NCBI GenBank assembly: GCA_021838785.1
Contig: JAKCCV010000005.1
Coordinates: forward strand, 62,001 to 126,000
Length of the DNA stretch: 64,000 nt
Source: Acidobacteriota bacterium
Lineage (GTDB): Bacteria; Acidobacteriota; Terriglobia; UBA7540
Direction: 5' to 3'
Part shown: positions 53,896 through 63,224 of the stretch, piece after piece
How the letters are laid out: every line of letters starts with the position of its first letter
How positions within the stretch are numbered: position 1 is the first letter of the stretch
Made by a program: the position numbers and the translations under genes
Notes under the pieces: model-generated
The model's database searches: none
The model's input: only the letters and a program-made list of their open reading frames with translations
Told to the model about the DNA's origin: nothing

Positions 53896-54393
53896 ATGGA
53901 TTACCTCTGGACGCCCTGGCGCTACCAATACGTCAATCAGAGTTCAGATGAGCAGCGCTGCGTGTTGTGCGAGATGGCGCAGTCGGACGCCCGCCACGAC
54001 GCCGAACAACTGATTTTTCACCGAGCACGCCACAACTACCTTGTCCTCAACCGCTATCCTTACACGACCGGGCATTGCATGATTGTCCCTTACGCCCACG
54101 TCGGCGATCTCAGCTCGGCGACAGCGGAGATCCTTACCGAGATGGCGCTTTTGGCGCGCGACCTGGAGCGCGCCTTGGAAGCCAACTATCATCCCAATGG
54201 CTACAACCTGGGCATCAACATCGGGCGTTCAGCCGGAGCCGGCATCGCCCGCCATCTTCACCTCCACGTCCTTCCGCGATGGGCCGGGGACACCAATTTT
54301 ATGACGGTGACGGCGGAGACTCGCGTTCTGCCGGAAGACCTCTCCGCGACCTATAAAAAATTGGCGCCCTTTTTCACGAGCAAAGTTGGTTGA
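53896..54393 (+). CDS. HIT-family hydrolase/transferase (AP4A phosphorylase-like)
   Basis: Nucleotide-binding HIT protein of 165 residues. MDYLWTPWRYQYV start and a C22-x2-C25 pair (CVLCEM) that probably binds zinc with a later His; the HIT triad is H120-x-H122-x-H124 (HLHLHV). This layout is of the bacterial group annotated as ATP adenylyltransferase or AP4A phosphorylase. It starts 23 bases after the HU-like gene and is probably co-transcribed with it. Confidence 0.88.
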   Translation: MDYLWTPWRYQYVNQSSDEQRCVLCEMAQSDARHDAEQLIFHRARHNYLVLNRYPYTTGHCMIVPYAHVGDLSSATAEILTEMALLARDLERALEANYHPNGYNLGINIGRSAGAGIARHLHLHVLPRWAGDTNFMTVTAETRVLPEDLSATYKKLAPFFTSKVG

Positions 54394-54513
54394 ACCACGC
54401 GACAACCCACGACGCGAGAGGCCATCTCCCGCTTCAAACCCGAATCGTTAATTGGTTATCTCCGCAGTGTCCTCCGCCGAGGGGCCGTGGGTCGCGGCAC
54501 GCCCCCCGCAGGA

Positions 54514-55692
54514 TTAAGAGACTTGAGTCTCGATGTAGCGCGCCAATCGCGTCACGCCTTCGGCGAAGATATCCGAGGGCGGCAGCAGGCTCAGCACCAA
54601 GTAACCGTCCGTGGGAAAGTCATAAAAGTGGCCGGGATGGACCAACACGCCTTCTCCTTGAACCAACTCCACGCACCAGGCCTCGTCAGAACGAATGGAG
54701 GGAATCTGCAGAACGGCGTACCAGCCGCCCTCGACCAAGAGGCGCGTGATGGGCGAGCGAGGCCCTAGGATGGCGTCAAGCTGCCCGAGGTTCTGGCGGA
54801 GTCGAGCGAGGATTTGCGGCTGGAGGGAGCCTCGAAGCTCTAAGAGCCGAGGCAGCGCGGCGGCCATGGGGATGCTGACGGAAAGATAGGTGTCCGCGAT
54901 GATTTCCAGCCGTTTTACGGCAGAGGCTAGAACCTCCGGCGGGCCGCTCGCCACAATCCAGGCGAGTTTCATTTGAGGCAGAGCGGAGATTTTGGAAAGC
55001 CCGCTCAGAGTGAACGTTAAAACCTCGGAAACGCCGGCGTGGGTGGCAACACGCTGGGCATCCGGCGCCAAGGCGTAATCAGCGAACACCTCATCGGCGA
55101 GCAAGGCCAGGCCGTGGGCGCGGCAACATTCCACCAGAACGTCAAGCTCCGGCCGATGGACAAACGATCCTGTCGGATTGTTTGGATGCACCACCAAAAC
55201 GGCGCGGCTCCGCGACGTAAGGCAAGCCGCGAGCGAGGCGGCATCCAACTGCCAGCCCTGGGCGTAGCGCAGAGCGTAGGCGCTGATCCGGACATCATTC
55301 AGCGTCGCCAGATAATCGAACAGCGGATAGCTGGGTCGAGGCGTGTGCACCTGATCGTCCGCATCGGCCAGCAGGCGGAAAAGGTACGAGTAGGCCTCGC
55401 TGGTGCTGGTGGTGAGGAAAATTTGGTCGGGCGAAAGCGCCACGCCGCGCTCAGCGTAATAGCCGACCACCGCGTGGCGCGCCGCCAGAAGCCCTCGCGG
55501 ATCCGGCTCGTAGCGCAACGCCTCCTCACTCGCCAGTGCCTTGAGAATCTCTTGCGCCTCCGGCGCGAACCCGCAGCGCGTGGGATTCGATTCCGTGAGG
55601 TCGAGAAGTGGGCGGCCTTGGCTCCGGCGTTCGGCCACCGCCGCGCTGAGGCGGTTCGGGGTGAGCGGCCAGTTTGTGCGCTGCGCAAACAT
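54514..55692 (-). CDS. Class I/II PLP-dependent aminotransferase
   Basis: Fold-type I aminotransferase, 392 residues from the ATG at 55692, where the family begins (MFAQRTNWPL); a TTG at 55737 would overlap the upstream gene (TTGA) and add 15 residues. LDLTESNPT start segment, HPNNPTGS, LADEVFADY and the PLP lysine in SGLSKISALPQMKLAW. Similar to aspartate/alanine-type aminotransferases, substrate not fixed. It lies just downstream of the TIM-barrel epimerase gene. Confidence 0.88.
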   Translation of the reverse strand: MFAQRTNWPLTPNRLSAAVAERRSQGRPLLDLTESNPTRCGFAPEAQEILKALASEEALRYEPDPRGLLAARHAVVGYYAERGVALSPDQIFLTTSTSEAYSYLFRLLADADDQVHTPRPSYPLFDYLATLNDVRISAYALRYAQGWQLDAASLAACLTSRSRAVLVVHPNNPTGSFVHRPELDVLVECCRAHGLALLADEVFADYALAPDAQRVATHAGVSEVLTFTLSGLSKISALPQMKLAWIVASGPPEVLASAVKRLEIIADTYLSVSIPMAAALPRLLELRGSLQPQILARLRQNLGQLDAILGPRSPITRLLVEGGWYAVLQIPSIRSDEAWCVELVQGEGVLVHPGHFYDFPTDGYLVLSLLPPSDIFAEGVTRLARYIETQVS

Positions 55693-55733
55693 GCTCAGAG
55701 TTGCCTCCGGGGTTCTCAAGGGGTCGGCGCCGG

Positions 55734-56708
55734 TCAAGAAACCATTTCAGTCGGGTAGCCGATTGGACGGAGAAGCTTGAGCAAAGCCTGGAGGGATAGG
55801 CGCGTGCTCTCCGCTTTGCTGGTGCCGGGTTTGCGGTAATGGGTTTCGAGCGAAACCGTGGAGCAGTAGCCGTCCCGCCGAAGCGCCTCCCATTGGCCCT
55901 TCCAGTCAATCACGCCGCCACCGACCGGCGCCCACGCCAGCTTGCCTGTCCGGCGATTTTTGCGCACGTCTTTGACGTGAACGTGCTCCACCCAGCCACG
56001 GACCGCCTCATAGCCGTCGGGGTAGGGCGTCTCACCCAACATGGCTGCGTTCGCCGGGTCCCAGGTGGCGCGCAGGTGGGGCGAGTTGATGTCGCGCAGC
56101 AGGCGCCCCAATTCCTTGCCCGTTCCCACGTTGCACTCGTGCTCGTTTTCGAGTGTCAACAGGATTCCGTTCTTCCCGGCCAGCTCGGCCGCCCAGGCCA
56201 AGCGATCGCGGACATGAGGATAGGCCTCTGCGGGATGCTCCACGCGCCAGTAACTAAAAATCCTCACCCGGCGGGTCCCGAAAAAACGCGCCAAGCGAAA
56301 CGACTCCTCCAACAGCCGCTCCGTATCCGCGTCGGTGAAATTGGCTCGGAAAGTGTCGCGCCGCTCCTGGGGCCGAGCGGGAAGCTGCGGCAGATTGTAT
56401 TTGAAAATGGGCGAGCCGATTTGCCAGACCTTCAGATGGTGTTGCTCCACCAGCGCGCGGGCGCGGTCAAGCTCCGCCGGGGAAAGATTCATCACATTCT
56501 TGTTCCAAAGCCGGCGCAATTCGCACCCGCGCAGGCCGTGACGGGCAATAAAACGGACGGCGACCTCAAAGTCCTCCGCGATTTCGTCGGTAATGATCCC
56601 GAGTTCCCAGCCGGCAGCGGCGAGGTGCCGGGCGCGAGGCGCGTCGGCGACTTGGGCAGGATCGTCTGCCGCACTCCAGCCGTTGCCTTGCGACCCCGAG
56701 CGTTCCAT
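55734..56708 (-). CDS. Sugar phosphate isomerase/epimerase (xylose isomerase-like TIM barrel)
   Basis: 324 residues of the AP-endonuclease-2/xylose isomerase superfamily. GIITDEIAEDFEVAVRF strand 1, GCELRRLWNKNV, LTLENEHECNVG with metal ligands, WDPANAAMLGE and VEHVHVKDVRK near residue 240, ending VSLETHYRKPG. The exact reaction (isomerase, epimerase or dehydratase) cannot be told. Probably one unit with the following aminotransferase. The first 30 residues are not conserved-looking, so the true start may be further in. Confidence 0.85.
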   Translation of the reverse strand: MERSGSQGNGWSAADDPAQVADAPRARHLAAAGWELGIITDEIAEDFEVAVRFIARHGLRGCELRRLWNKNVMNLSPAELDRARALVEQHHLKVWQIGSPIFKYNLPQLPARPQERRDTFRANFTDADTERLLEESFRLARFFGTRRVRIFSYWRVEHPAEAYPHVRDRLAWAAELAGKNGILLTLENEHECNVGTGKELGRLLRDINSPHLRATWDPANAAMLGETPYPDGYEAVRGWVEHVHVKDVRKNRRTGKLAWAPVGGGVIDWKGQWEALRRDGYCSTVSLETHYRKPGTSKAESTRLSLQALLKLLRPIGYPTEMVS

Positions 56709-56809
56709 TCAAGCCTCCGTTTGTGCGCTGCCCAGCACCCTGCCCGTTCGCGCTCCGGCTGTGGGACCGGTGAGCTGCGGGATACGCCTCCGTTGAAGCC
56801 TTCGTGCTT

Positions 56810-57643
56810 CTATCGAACGTATCGAAACCCGTAAATGCGCCGGCCGCCAAGGTCAAAGAGAGCGCGGCGACGCACCTCGGCCTTTTGCTCGAACTCATCG
56901 TCGCCCGGAGCGTAAGGGCAAACCACCGACACCATGTCTCCGACGTGGAGGTCCATGCCGAGGTTGGCCGCAAAACCGTTCTTCGACATATTTTCGGTTT
57001 TGGTAATTTCCACTTCTCCCTGGGCGCTTCGGACGCGAATCGGCATTTTCATTCCCAGGCGCTTTTCGCCCCGTTTTTCGACTTTCTTCAAGGCTTCGTC
57101 GAGGCGGGGCGGGGGGCTGGTCGGTTCCGTCTCGGCGAAGGCGCGGGGACGGCGAATGGTCTCCGCGTAGGTCCAATACATCAGCTTGGCGCAACGGTCG
57201 CAGGGGCGCGTCACCTGGCCGGTCGCGTTCAAAACCTCCACTTCCATCAAGGTGACGGTCCAAAGAGCTTGCTGCCGGCAGCCTCGGCACTCGAGCAGAG
57301 CTCCGGCCTCCGAACCCTGCGGATCCATCGCCGCGGGCAATTCTACTCCCCAAATATTGCGGCCGCTTTCCGTGCACTCCACGCCAAGCTCGTTGGGGCT
57401 GGCGCCCGTGGTCATCAGCCCGACCACTCGAAAATCGGCTTCATTGTAATTTTCCAAATTGACAATGCGAATCGAATCTCCCGGGTTCACGCGGTGGGTG
57501 AGGGCAATTTGCGCACCGGCGCGGCTGATGATTCGGGTATGCGTGTCCTCGGAAAATTGCGTTCCCGCCAGGTCAATGCCGATGACGCGAATGGGAATGG
57601 AGAGCGCTAAGCGCTCCGAACGTCTTTGCTCGAGGGAACCCAT
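56810..57643 (-). CDS. Tandem PilZ protein with internal zinc ribbon
   Basis: 277 residues from the ATG at 57643 (GGGGGTGA upstream; the frame also has a GTG at 57649). PilZ domain 1 covers about 5-110: R7xxxR11 is present but the DxSxxG part is degenerate (ISRAGAQ). C119-x2-C122 and C148-x2-C151 form a zinc-ribbon-like insert. PilZ domain 2 (about 188-277) has R191xxxR195 and N218-x-S220-x-x-G223, the full c-di-GMP pattern. Likely a c-di-GMP receptor; the partner is unknown. Confidence 0.8.
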   Translation of the reverse strand: MGSLEQRRSERLALSIPIRVIGIDLAGTQFSEDTHTRIISRAGAQIALTHRVNPGDSIRIVNLENYNEADFRVVGLMTTGASPNELGVECTESGRNIWGVELPAAMDPQGSEAGALLECRGCRQQALWTVTLMEVEVLNATGQVTRPCDRCAKLMYWTYAETIRRPRAFAETEPTSPPPRLDEALKKVEKRGEKRLGMKMPIRVRSAQGEVEITKTENMSKNGFAANLGMDLHVGDMVSVVCPYAPGDDEFEQKAEVRRRALFDLGGRRIYGFRYVR

Positions 57644-57803
57644 TGTCACCCCCTGTCAGCCGGAATGCTCGACTCTTGAAGCGAGCCGCACGCTCGGCGC
57701 TCGGCCCGACCTACTCTATCAGCGCCGGGAGCAGGACTCAAGATGCTACCGCCTGTACAGGCTTTTGGCGATTGTGTTAGTTTGCAATACTGGGATCATT
57801 ACT

Positions 57804-59324
57804 ATGTCGAGCGTGCGAGTCCGGTTTGCTCCGAGTCCTACCGGTTATGTCCACGTCGGTAACGCGCGGACGGCGCTGTTCAACTGGCTCTTCGCGCGGC
57901 ATCATCAGGGGCAGTTTATCCTCCGCATCGAAGATACGGACGTGGAACGATCGCGCGCGGAATACGAATCCCAACTCTTGGACGATCTGCGGTGGCTGGG
58001 CCTGGATTGGGACGAAGGGCCGGATCGAGGCGGACCTTACGGCCCTTATCGCCAATCGGAGCGGCGCGAACTCTACGGCAAGTTTGCCCGCCAATTAATC
58101 GAGGCCGGACAAGCCTATTATTGCTTCTGCACGCCGGAGCAGCTCGAGGCGGAGCGGCAGGCGGCGCTCGAAGCCGGGCAACAGCCGAAATACTCCGGGC
58201 GATGCCGAGCTATTCCGCCGCACGAGGCGGAACGTCGCCGCGCCTCGGGCGAAGCGGCCGCGGTGCGACTGAAAATTCCGGAAGGCATTTACCGTTGGCG
58301 CGACGTGGTGCACGGCGAAACGAGCTTTTCGAGCGAGGTCATGGGAGATCTTATCCTGATGCGTTCGAGCGGCCAGCCCGCCTACAACTTCGCCGTGGTG
58401 ATTGACGATCATTTCATGGAGATTTCCCACGTGATTCGGGGCGATGACCACATCTCGAACACGCCTCGGCAGTTGGCGCTCTATCGCGCTCTCGGCTGGA
58501 CGCCGCCCCAGTTCGCTCACCTCTCGACCATTCTCGGCCCTGACCGCGCGCGCCTTTCCAAGCGTCACGGCGCCACGTCGCTTGAGAACTTTCGCCAGAT
58601 GGGCATTCTGCCCAAAGCCTTGCGGAATTATCTGGCGCTCCTCGGCTGGTCACCCGCCGATGGCAAAACGGAAATTCTCAGCACAGAGCAACTCATCACG
58701 CAGTTCTCTCTCGATCACATCACCAAAAGCCCGGCGGTGTTCGATATTAAAAAACTTTACGCCTTCAATCGGCATTACATCAGCCAGATCAACGTCGGAG
58801 ACTTTGTCCGCGACGCTGCCCTCCGCGCGTGGGTCGAGCGGCACTTGGTTGACGCGGGCTATCTCGAACCTCCAATCAACGGCAAAACCTCCGAGTGGCT
58901 TTTCAATAGACTTTTCCCCCTCCTGGCGCCTTCCGTGGACCGACTGGACGAGCTGTCGGCGCGCGCCTCGGTGGTCTTTAACTACGATGCGCAGGCCATG
59001 ATGGAGCGCGAACAGACGCGGGCCGTTGTGGAACAGCCGGGTGCGCGCCAAGTGCTCCAAGCCTTCATATCCAAGGTTTTGGCGGAGACGGAACTCAGCG
59101 GCGAGCGGTTTCGAGCAATCACCAAAGAAGTCCAAAAGGAAACCGGAAAGAAGGGCAAAGAGCTGTTCCATCCGATTCGCGTGGCGCTCACCGGCCAGGT
59201 GTCCGGCCCGGAGCTTGAGAAATTGATTCCCCTTTTCGAAGAAGGCTCGAAGCTGCGGCTGAAAAAACATGTGAAAAGCTGCGCCGAGCGGCTGCGCGAA
59301 TTTCAAGCGGCGGCAAAACTGTAA
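57804..59324 (+). CDS. gltX: Glutamyl-tRNA synthetase
   Basis: Class I synthetase charging tRNA-Glu (perhaps also tRNA-Gln). 506 residues. VRFAPSPTGYVHVGNARTAL holds the HIGH-type motif (HVGN), RIEDTDVERS follows, and the KMSKS-type loop reads LSKRHGA near residue 253. The C-terminal anticodon-binding part is complete. Start MSSVRVRFAPSP at 57804; the upstream frame overlaps the PilZ gene and is a shadow. Confidence 0.96.
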   Translation: MSSVRVRFAPSPTGYVHVGNARTALFNWLFARHHQGQFILRIEDTDVERSRAEYESQLLDDLRWLGLDWDEGPDRGGPYGPYRQSERRELYGKFARQLIEAGQAYYCFCTPEQLEAERQAALEAGQQPKYSGRCRAIPPHEAERRRASGEAAAVRLKIPEGIYRWRDVVHGETSFSSEVMGDLILMRSSGQPAYNFAVVIDDHFMEISHVIRGDDHISNTPRQLALYRALGWTPPQFAHLSTILGPDRARLSKRHGATSLENFRQMGILPKALRNYLALLGWSPADGKTEILSTEQLITQFSLDHITKSPAVFDIKKLYAFNRHYISQINVGDFVRDAALRAWVERHLVDAGYLEPPINGKTSEWLFNRLFPLLAPSVDRLDELSARASVVFNYDAQAMMEREQTRAVVEQPGARQVLQAFISKVLAETELSGERFRAITKEVQKETGKKGKELFHPIRVALTGQVSGPELEKLIPLFEEGSKLRLKKHVKSCAERLREFQAAAKL

Positions 59325-59402
59325 CAGCGTTCCGGCGCGGCGCTCCCTGCGGTTTCGACCACAGAGTGGCCCGATGCGGCAGCGGAGGCGGGGACACCAG
59401 GC

Positions 59403-60140
59403 ATGTCCAAGGGAAAATTCCCGGAGGTGCTCTACGGCATCCATGCCGTGGCCGAGGCTCTCCGGTCGCGGCCCGTAGAGTACGTGGCGATTTCGCGCGG
59501 CGCGGCGAACCCGCGCTTGCAGCAGTTGATTGATGAATGCCGGTCCGCCGGCGTTTCCCTGCGCTTTCTGCCGCGCGCGGCGCTCGAACGGCAAGCCGGT
59601 ACAACCCACCATCAAGACGTGATTGCAGTTTGCGCGGCCAAAGCCTATGAAAGCCTGGAGGCTTTGCTCGAAGGAAATGCGAAGCCCCTGCTCGTGGTTT
59701 TGGACGGCGTTGAGGATCCGGCGAACCTCGGCGCGGTGATTCGCACCGCAGTGGGCGCCGGCGCGGCCGGCATCGTCGTACCGGAGCGGCGGGCGGCGGG
59801 ACTTTCTCCGGCGGTGGCGCGCGCGGCGGCAGGCGCCCTCGAACACGCTCGCGTCGCTCGCGTTCCCAACCTGCCGCGCGCTTTGGCTACTCTGAAGAAA
59901 CAGGGCCTTTGGGTCTATGGATTTGAAGCCGCCGCCCCCACCACCTATTATGATCTCGATTATCGCAGCCCTTGCGCGCTGGTTTTTGGCGGAGAAGGAG
60001 GTGGGTTGCATCGGCTGGTGGGGGAAGGGTGCGACCAACGCGCCAGCATTCCGCTTCAAAATGCGGTAGAATCGCTCAACGTCTCGGTGGCGGTGGCCGT
60101 AGTGCTTTATGAGGCGGTACGACAGAGACGACCAAGGTGA
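59403..60140 (+). CDS. rlmB: 23S rRNA (guanosine-2'-O-)-methyltransferase, SpoU family
   Basis: SAM-dependent 2'-O-methyltransferase with the trefoil-knot (SPOUT) fold, 245 residues. VLYGIHAVAEALRSRP substrate-binding N-terminus; motif 1 DGVEDPANLGAVIRTA, motif 2 ALVFGGEGGGL and motif 3 IPLQNAVESLNVSVAVAV. Most like RlmB, which modifies G2251 of 23S rRNA. It follows gltX by 78 bases in the same direction. Confidence 0.92.
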   Translation: MSKGKFPEVLYGIHAVAEALRSRPVEYVAISRGAANPRLQQLIDECRSAGVSLRFLPRAALERQAGTTHHQDVIAVCAAKAYESLEALLEGNAKPLLVVLDGVEDPANLGAVIRTAVGAGAAGIVVPERRAAGLSPAVARAAAGALEHARVARVPNLPRALATLKKQGLWVYGFEAAAPTTYYDLDYRSPCALVFGGEGGGLHRLVGEGCDQRASIPLQNAVESLNVSVAVAVVLYEAVRQRRPR

Positions 60141-60232
60141 GGCGGCCTCTGCGTCGGGCCGCCGGTTACAACGCTACCGCAGCCGGGTTCATCTAAAGGA
60201 TGAGGGTCCCAAAGACGCGAGAGGAGCGTGCG

Positions 60233-61375
60233 ATGCGCAACGCTCGAAGCCAAATGCAGCGCGTTATAGTTGCCGGAATCACTTTCCTGCTGGGAGGGAG
60301 CTTGGGGGTTCTCTCGCTTGGGGCGCAAACCGCCGGCGGGCAAAGCTCCGCCACGCCCGCTGATCGCCCGGACACCAAAGCCGCCATCAAAGTCCAATCG
60401 AACCTGGTCACCGCGCCGGTGACGGTGACCGACCGCTCCGGCCAGGTGGTCTATGGGCTGCGGGAACGCGACTTCCGCGTTTATGACAACGGCATTCCTC
60501 AGCAGATTACCCGATTCGACCACGAAGAACACCCTGTCTCCGCCGTCGTGTTAATTCAAGACAATAACGCGGTGGCGCCGCTGGTCAAAAATCTCGATTT
60601 TATTGTGCCGGTGTTAACGCAAATGTTGCTGGGGCCAGAAGGCCGGGCGGCCGTCATTCTTTACTCCGATCAAATCAAACGGGTGCAGGACTTCACCAAC
60701 TCCAGCCGTCGGCTGGATGCCGCGCTGAAAGATATTCGGGCGGAGGGCGGTGGCGCGCGGCTCAATGACGCCATCATGCAGGCGGTTAACCTCCTCGATC
60801 ACCGTCCCAAGGAAGATCGCCGGATCATCCTGGCGATTTCCAATGGCTGGGATTCGGGCAGTGAGACGACGCGCCGAGAAGTGGTCGAACGAGCCGCTGC
60901 CGCCCAGGTCAGCATCTACGGACTCGACCTGAGCGGGCTTAAATCGCTTCTGAAGCGCAAGCCCACTCCGCCCGCGCCCAACCCGATTGACACCAACGTC
61001 GCCCGGCCGCCTGTCCCCGGCATGCCCAATACACCGGACATGGACACCCGCATCTGGGAGAATCCTGTTCCCGGTGGGCCGATTCTTGGCGAGGTGGCAC
61101 GGACGACGCTCAGCCACTCCATCATTTTTAAGAGCCCGCTGGCGTTTTACACCCGCTTTACCGGCGGCGCCCTTTACTCCCAATGGTCGTCTCAGGCGCT
61201 GGTGCAGCATTTGGCTCGCCTGGCGGATGAGATTCACACCCAATACGAGCTGGCTTACGTTCCAAATGATCTTACCCAAACAGGCTTTCACCGCATCGAG
61301 GTTCGTGTGACCATGCCCGGCCTGCGCGTGCGAAACCCCGAAGGTTACTTCTACTATAAGCCGGGAACACGCTGA
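60233..61375 (+). CDS. Secreted VWFA-related acidobacterial protein
   Basis: 380 residues. The ATG at 60233 has AGAGGAG seven bases upstream, better than the ATG at 60200. Signal peptide about 1-32 (VIVAGITFLLGGSLGVLSLGAQ region). VQSNLVTAPVTVTDRSGQVV and LRERDFRVYDNGIPQQIT form the N-terminal beta part of the acidobacterial VWFA-related family, followed by the von Willebrand A-like domain. The metal-ion site is degenerate (VVLIQDNNA instead of DxSxS). The end VRVRNPEGYFYYKPG type is also typical. Function unknown; extracytoplasmic. Confidence 0.88.
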   Translation: MRNARSQMQRVIVAGITFLLGGSLGVLSLGAQTAGGQSSATPADRPDTKAAIKVQSNLVTAPVTVTDRSGQVVYGLRERDFRVYDNGIPQQITRFDHEEHPVSAVVLIQDNNAVAPLVKNLDFIVPVLTQMLLGPEGRAAVILYSDQIKRVQDFTNSSRRLDAALKDIRAEGGGARLNDAIMQAVNLLDHRPKEDRRIILAISNGWDSGSETTRREVVERAAAAQVSIYGLDLSGLKSLLKRKPTPPAPNPIDTNVARPPVPGMPNTPDMDTRIWENPVPGGPILGEVARTTLSHSIIFKSPLAFYTRFTGGALYSQWSSQALVQHLARLADEIHTQYELAYVPNDLTQTGFHRIEVRVTMPGLRVRNPEGYFYYKPGTR

Positions 61376-61515
61376 ACCAGGCTCGCGGAGCTTCCGCCCA
61401 GGAATCGGTCAACTCTCTGCGCTGGACCAGGAGAGAAAATGTCCGAAGCCGGTCAAGGAGGGTGGTTTCGGTGGCATCGCACCGTGGCAATAACGCGGCA
61501 GGGTGTGACCAAGAA

Positions 61516-62034
61516 CTAATAATAATGTTCGTGGGTTTCAACCTGGACGCGCCGGCCCACCTTGAGGTCAATCTCAGCCAGATAAGGCCGCATGGCTTTC
61601 GGAGAGACGGCGAGAATCATGGCGCGCTGGGCGCGAGCCGTTCGATAGACGACCGTGAAGTAGCGATTGTGGTTTCCGCCGTGTCCCCGCGGCTCAAACC
61701 GCCATGCCAGTCCCATGCGGCGAACTTGATGGCTGATCTCGGCTCGGTATTGCATCACCAGAATCGAATGGTAAGGGATGGTAATGGAACCTTCCGGGCA
61801 ACGGAAAACCATGGAGGACGCGGTCAACCCCAGTTCGCCGCGACATCCTTTTCTGATTTTTTCCGTTCCCCCAACATATTTGAACGGGGCAGCACGATAC
61901 CTTTCACGCGCCGGGCTAGCCGTCGCCCCCAGGGTCGCGGTCCAGCCGAGGGCCCAACAGGCCAACAGCGTCGCGGCTGTTTGCCGACGCCCCCATCTCC
62001 ATCTCTGCCCTCCGCTTCTCGAACCGATTTCCAT
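61516..62034 (-). CDS. Hypothetical exported protein
   Basis: 172 residues from the ATG at 62034 (a GTG at 62064 is possible; no clear ribosome site at either). Signal peptide with basic start and hydrophobic core (TAATLLACWALGWTATLGATA). The mature part alternates as beta strands (GLTASSMVFRCPEGSITIPY, RYFTVVYRTARAQRAMILAV), somewhat like a PH-type fold, and ends ETHEHYY. Family not recognised. It starts 33 bases after the TonB-C gene on the same strand. Confidence 0.6.
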   Translation of the reverse strand: MEIGSRSGGQRWRWGRRQTAATLLACWALGWTATLGATASPARERYRAAPFKYVGGTEKIRKGCRGELGLTASSMVFRCPEGSITIPYHSILVMQYRAEISHQVRRMGLAWRFEPRGHGGNHNRYFTVVYRTARAQRAMILAVSPKAMRPYLAEIDLKVGRRVQVETHEHYY

Positions 62035-62067
62035 GCCGTTTCTTTCGAGCAACAGGTTAAGCACTGC

Positions 62068-62766
62068 TTAAGGCCCGGCTGTAGCGGAAGTCGCGCCGCG
62101 ATGGTCCGCGGTCGCAGAGGCCACGGGCACATTGACCTCCACGTACCACGGAATGGCCAGGGTTCCCCAATGCGCAGGAAGAAATTTCCAGTTGCGGAGT
62201 GAAGCGTGGGCCGCACTTGCTTGATCATCCACGCGAACGATGGGTTCGGCGTCCAGAACCCGTCCGTTTTTCCCCACCAACACGCGCATCCGAACCGACT
62301 GTCCCGGCGCGGCGCGCGTGGGAGCGCGAACGACCTGGGGCGGCTTCACCTGGCGCGCGAAATCTCGCGCCGGATGGGAGGGCAAGCTGGCAATTTTCCA
62401 GATTCGCAGCGCAAAATTGACGCGGACATGCGTTTCAAAGCTCTCGGGGCCGTGAGCGCCCACGTAAGGGCGATAGTGCCACCGTCGCACGGCCTTCAGC
62501 GCCGCGGCCGCCAGCAAGGCTTGGCCTCGCAGGACGTGAACCTTACCCACGCGCCCTCGCGGGGTGACAATCACCTGCAAGTCCACCTTGCCCTGAACGT
62601 AGTTGATTTTGGCTAAGGGAGGATATTCAGGGATGACTTGCCGCACCAGCAACCGCGTGGCCATGCGCTTGCTCAACACGACCGGCGAAGTCTCCGAAGC
62701 CCGCCTCGGCAGAGCCTTGGTAGAAAAGGCCGCCAGCAGCATCGTCAACAGCACTTCCGAGCCCAT
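62068..62766 (-). CDS. Exported protein with two tandem TonB C-terminal-like domains
   Basis: 232 residues from the ATG at 62766 (GGAG eight bases upstream); the earlier frame overlaps acpS and is excluded. The first TonB-C unit has PEYPPLAKINYVQGKVDLQV, VHVLRGQALLAAAALKAVRR and WHYRPY; the second has VRMRVLVGKNGRVLDAE and NWKFLPA. A short hydrophobic start (VLLTMLLAAFSTKA) may be a signal or anchor. Classical TonB has one such domain and a long Pro-rich spacer, which is missing, so energy transduction to a receptor is uncertain. Confidence 0.72.
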   Translation of the reverse strand: MGSEVLLTMLLAAFSTKALPRRASETSPVVLSKRMATRLLVRQVIPEYPPLAKINYVQGKVDLQVIVTPRGRVGKVHVLRGQALLAAAALKAVRRWHYRPYVGAHGPESFETHVRVNFALRIWKIASLPSHPARDFARQVKPPQVVRAPTRAAPGQSVRMRVLVGKNGRVLDAEPIVRVDDQASAAHASLRNWKFLPAHWGTLAIPWYVEVNVPVASATADHRGATSATAGP

Positions 62767-62786
62767 CGCTTGGCTCCGACGGGCGT

Positions 62787-63170
62787 TTAGGAGCGGGATT
62801 CCAGAATCACCTGAGCGATGACGTAACGGTCGGCGTGTGAGATTGAGACCTCGGCTCCCGTGACGCCCAACTCGCTGGCCACCTCTTGCGCTCGGCCAGC
62901 AAAGACCAATACCGGTTTGCCGCTCGGCTGGTGAGTTACCTCGACGTCCAGCCATCGGACACCCTGTCCCCACCCCGTTCCCAGAGCCTTAAACGCGGCT
63001 TCCTTGGCGGCAAAGCGCGCTGCATAGCGCTCCGCCTTGTTTTTGAACTGTTCGCAATAAGCAATCTCCGCCGGCGTATAAATTCGCTTGTGAAAGCGCT
63101 CGCCGTATCGCGCCAGGGCTTCCTCAATGCGGCGTGTTTCCGCAATATCTACGCCCGTGCCCACAATCAT
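62787..63170 (-). CDS. acpS: Holo-[acyl-carrier-protein] synthase
   Basis: Transfers phosphopantetheine from CoA to ACP. 127 residues. GTGVDIAETRRIEEAL holds the magnesium Asp, RFAAKEAAFKALGTG the conserved Glu-Lys pair, and VSISHADRYVIAQVI the C-terminal strand. Typical length for the AcpS group. It precedes the TonB-C gene by 20 bases on the same strand. Confidence 0.95.
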   Translation of the reverse strand: MIVGTGVDIAETRRIEEALARYGERFHKRIYTPAEIAYCEQFKNKAERYAARFAAKEAAFKALGTGWGQGVRWLDVEVTHQPSGKPVLVFAGRAQEVASELGVTGAEVSISHADRYVIAQVILESRS

Positions 63171-63224
63171 GGAAATAATTCTACTCCGCCGAGGTAGCCC
63201 GCCGGCCTCGGCGGAGCTGTCGCG

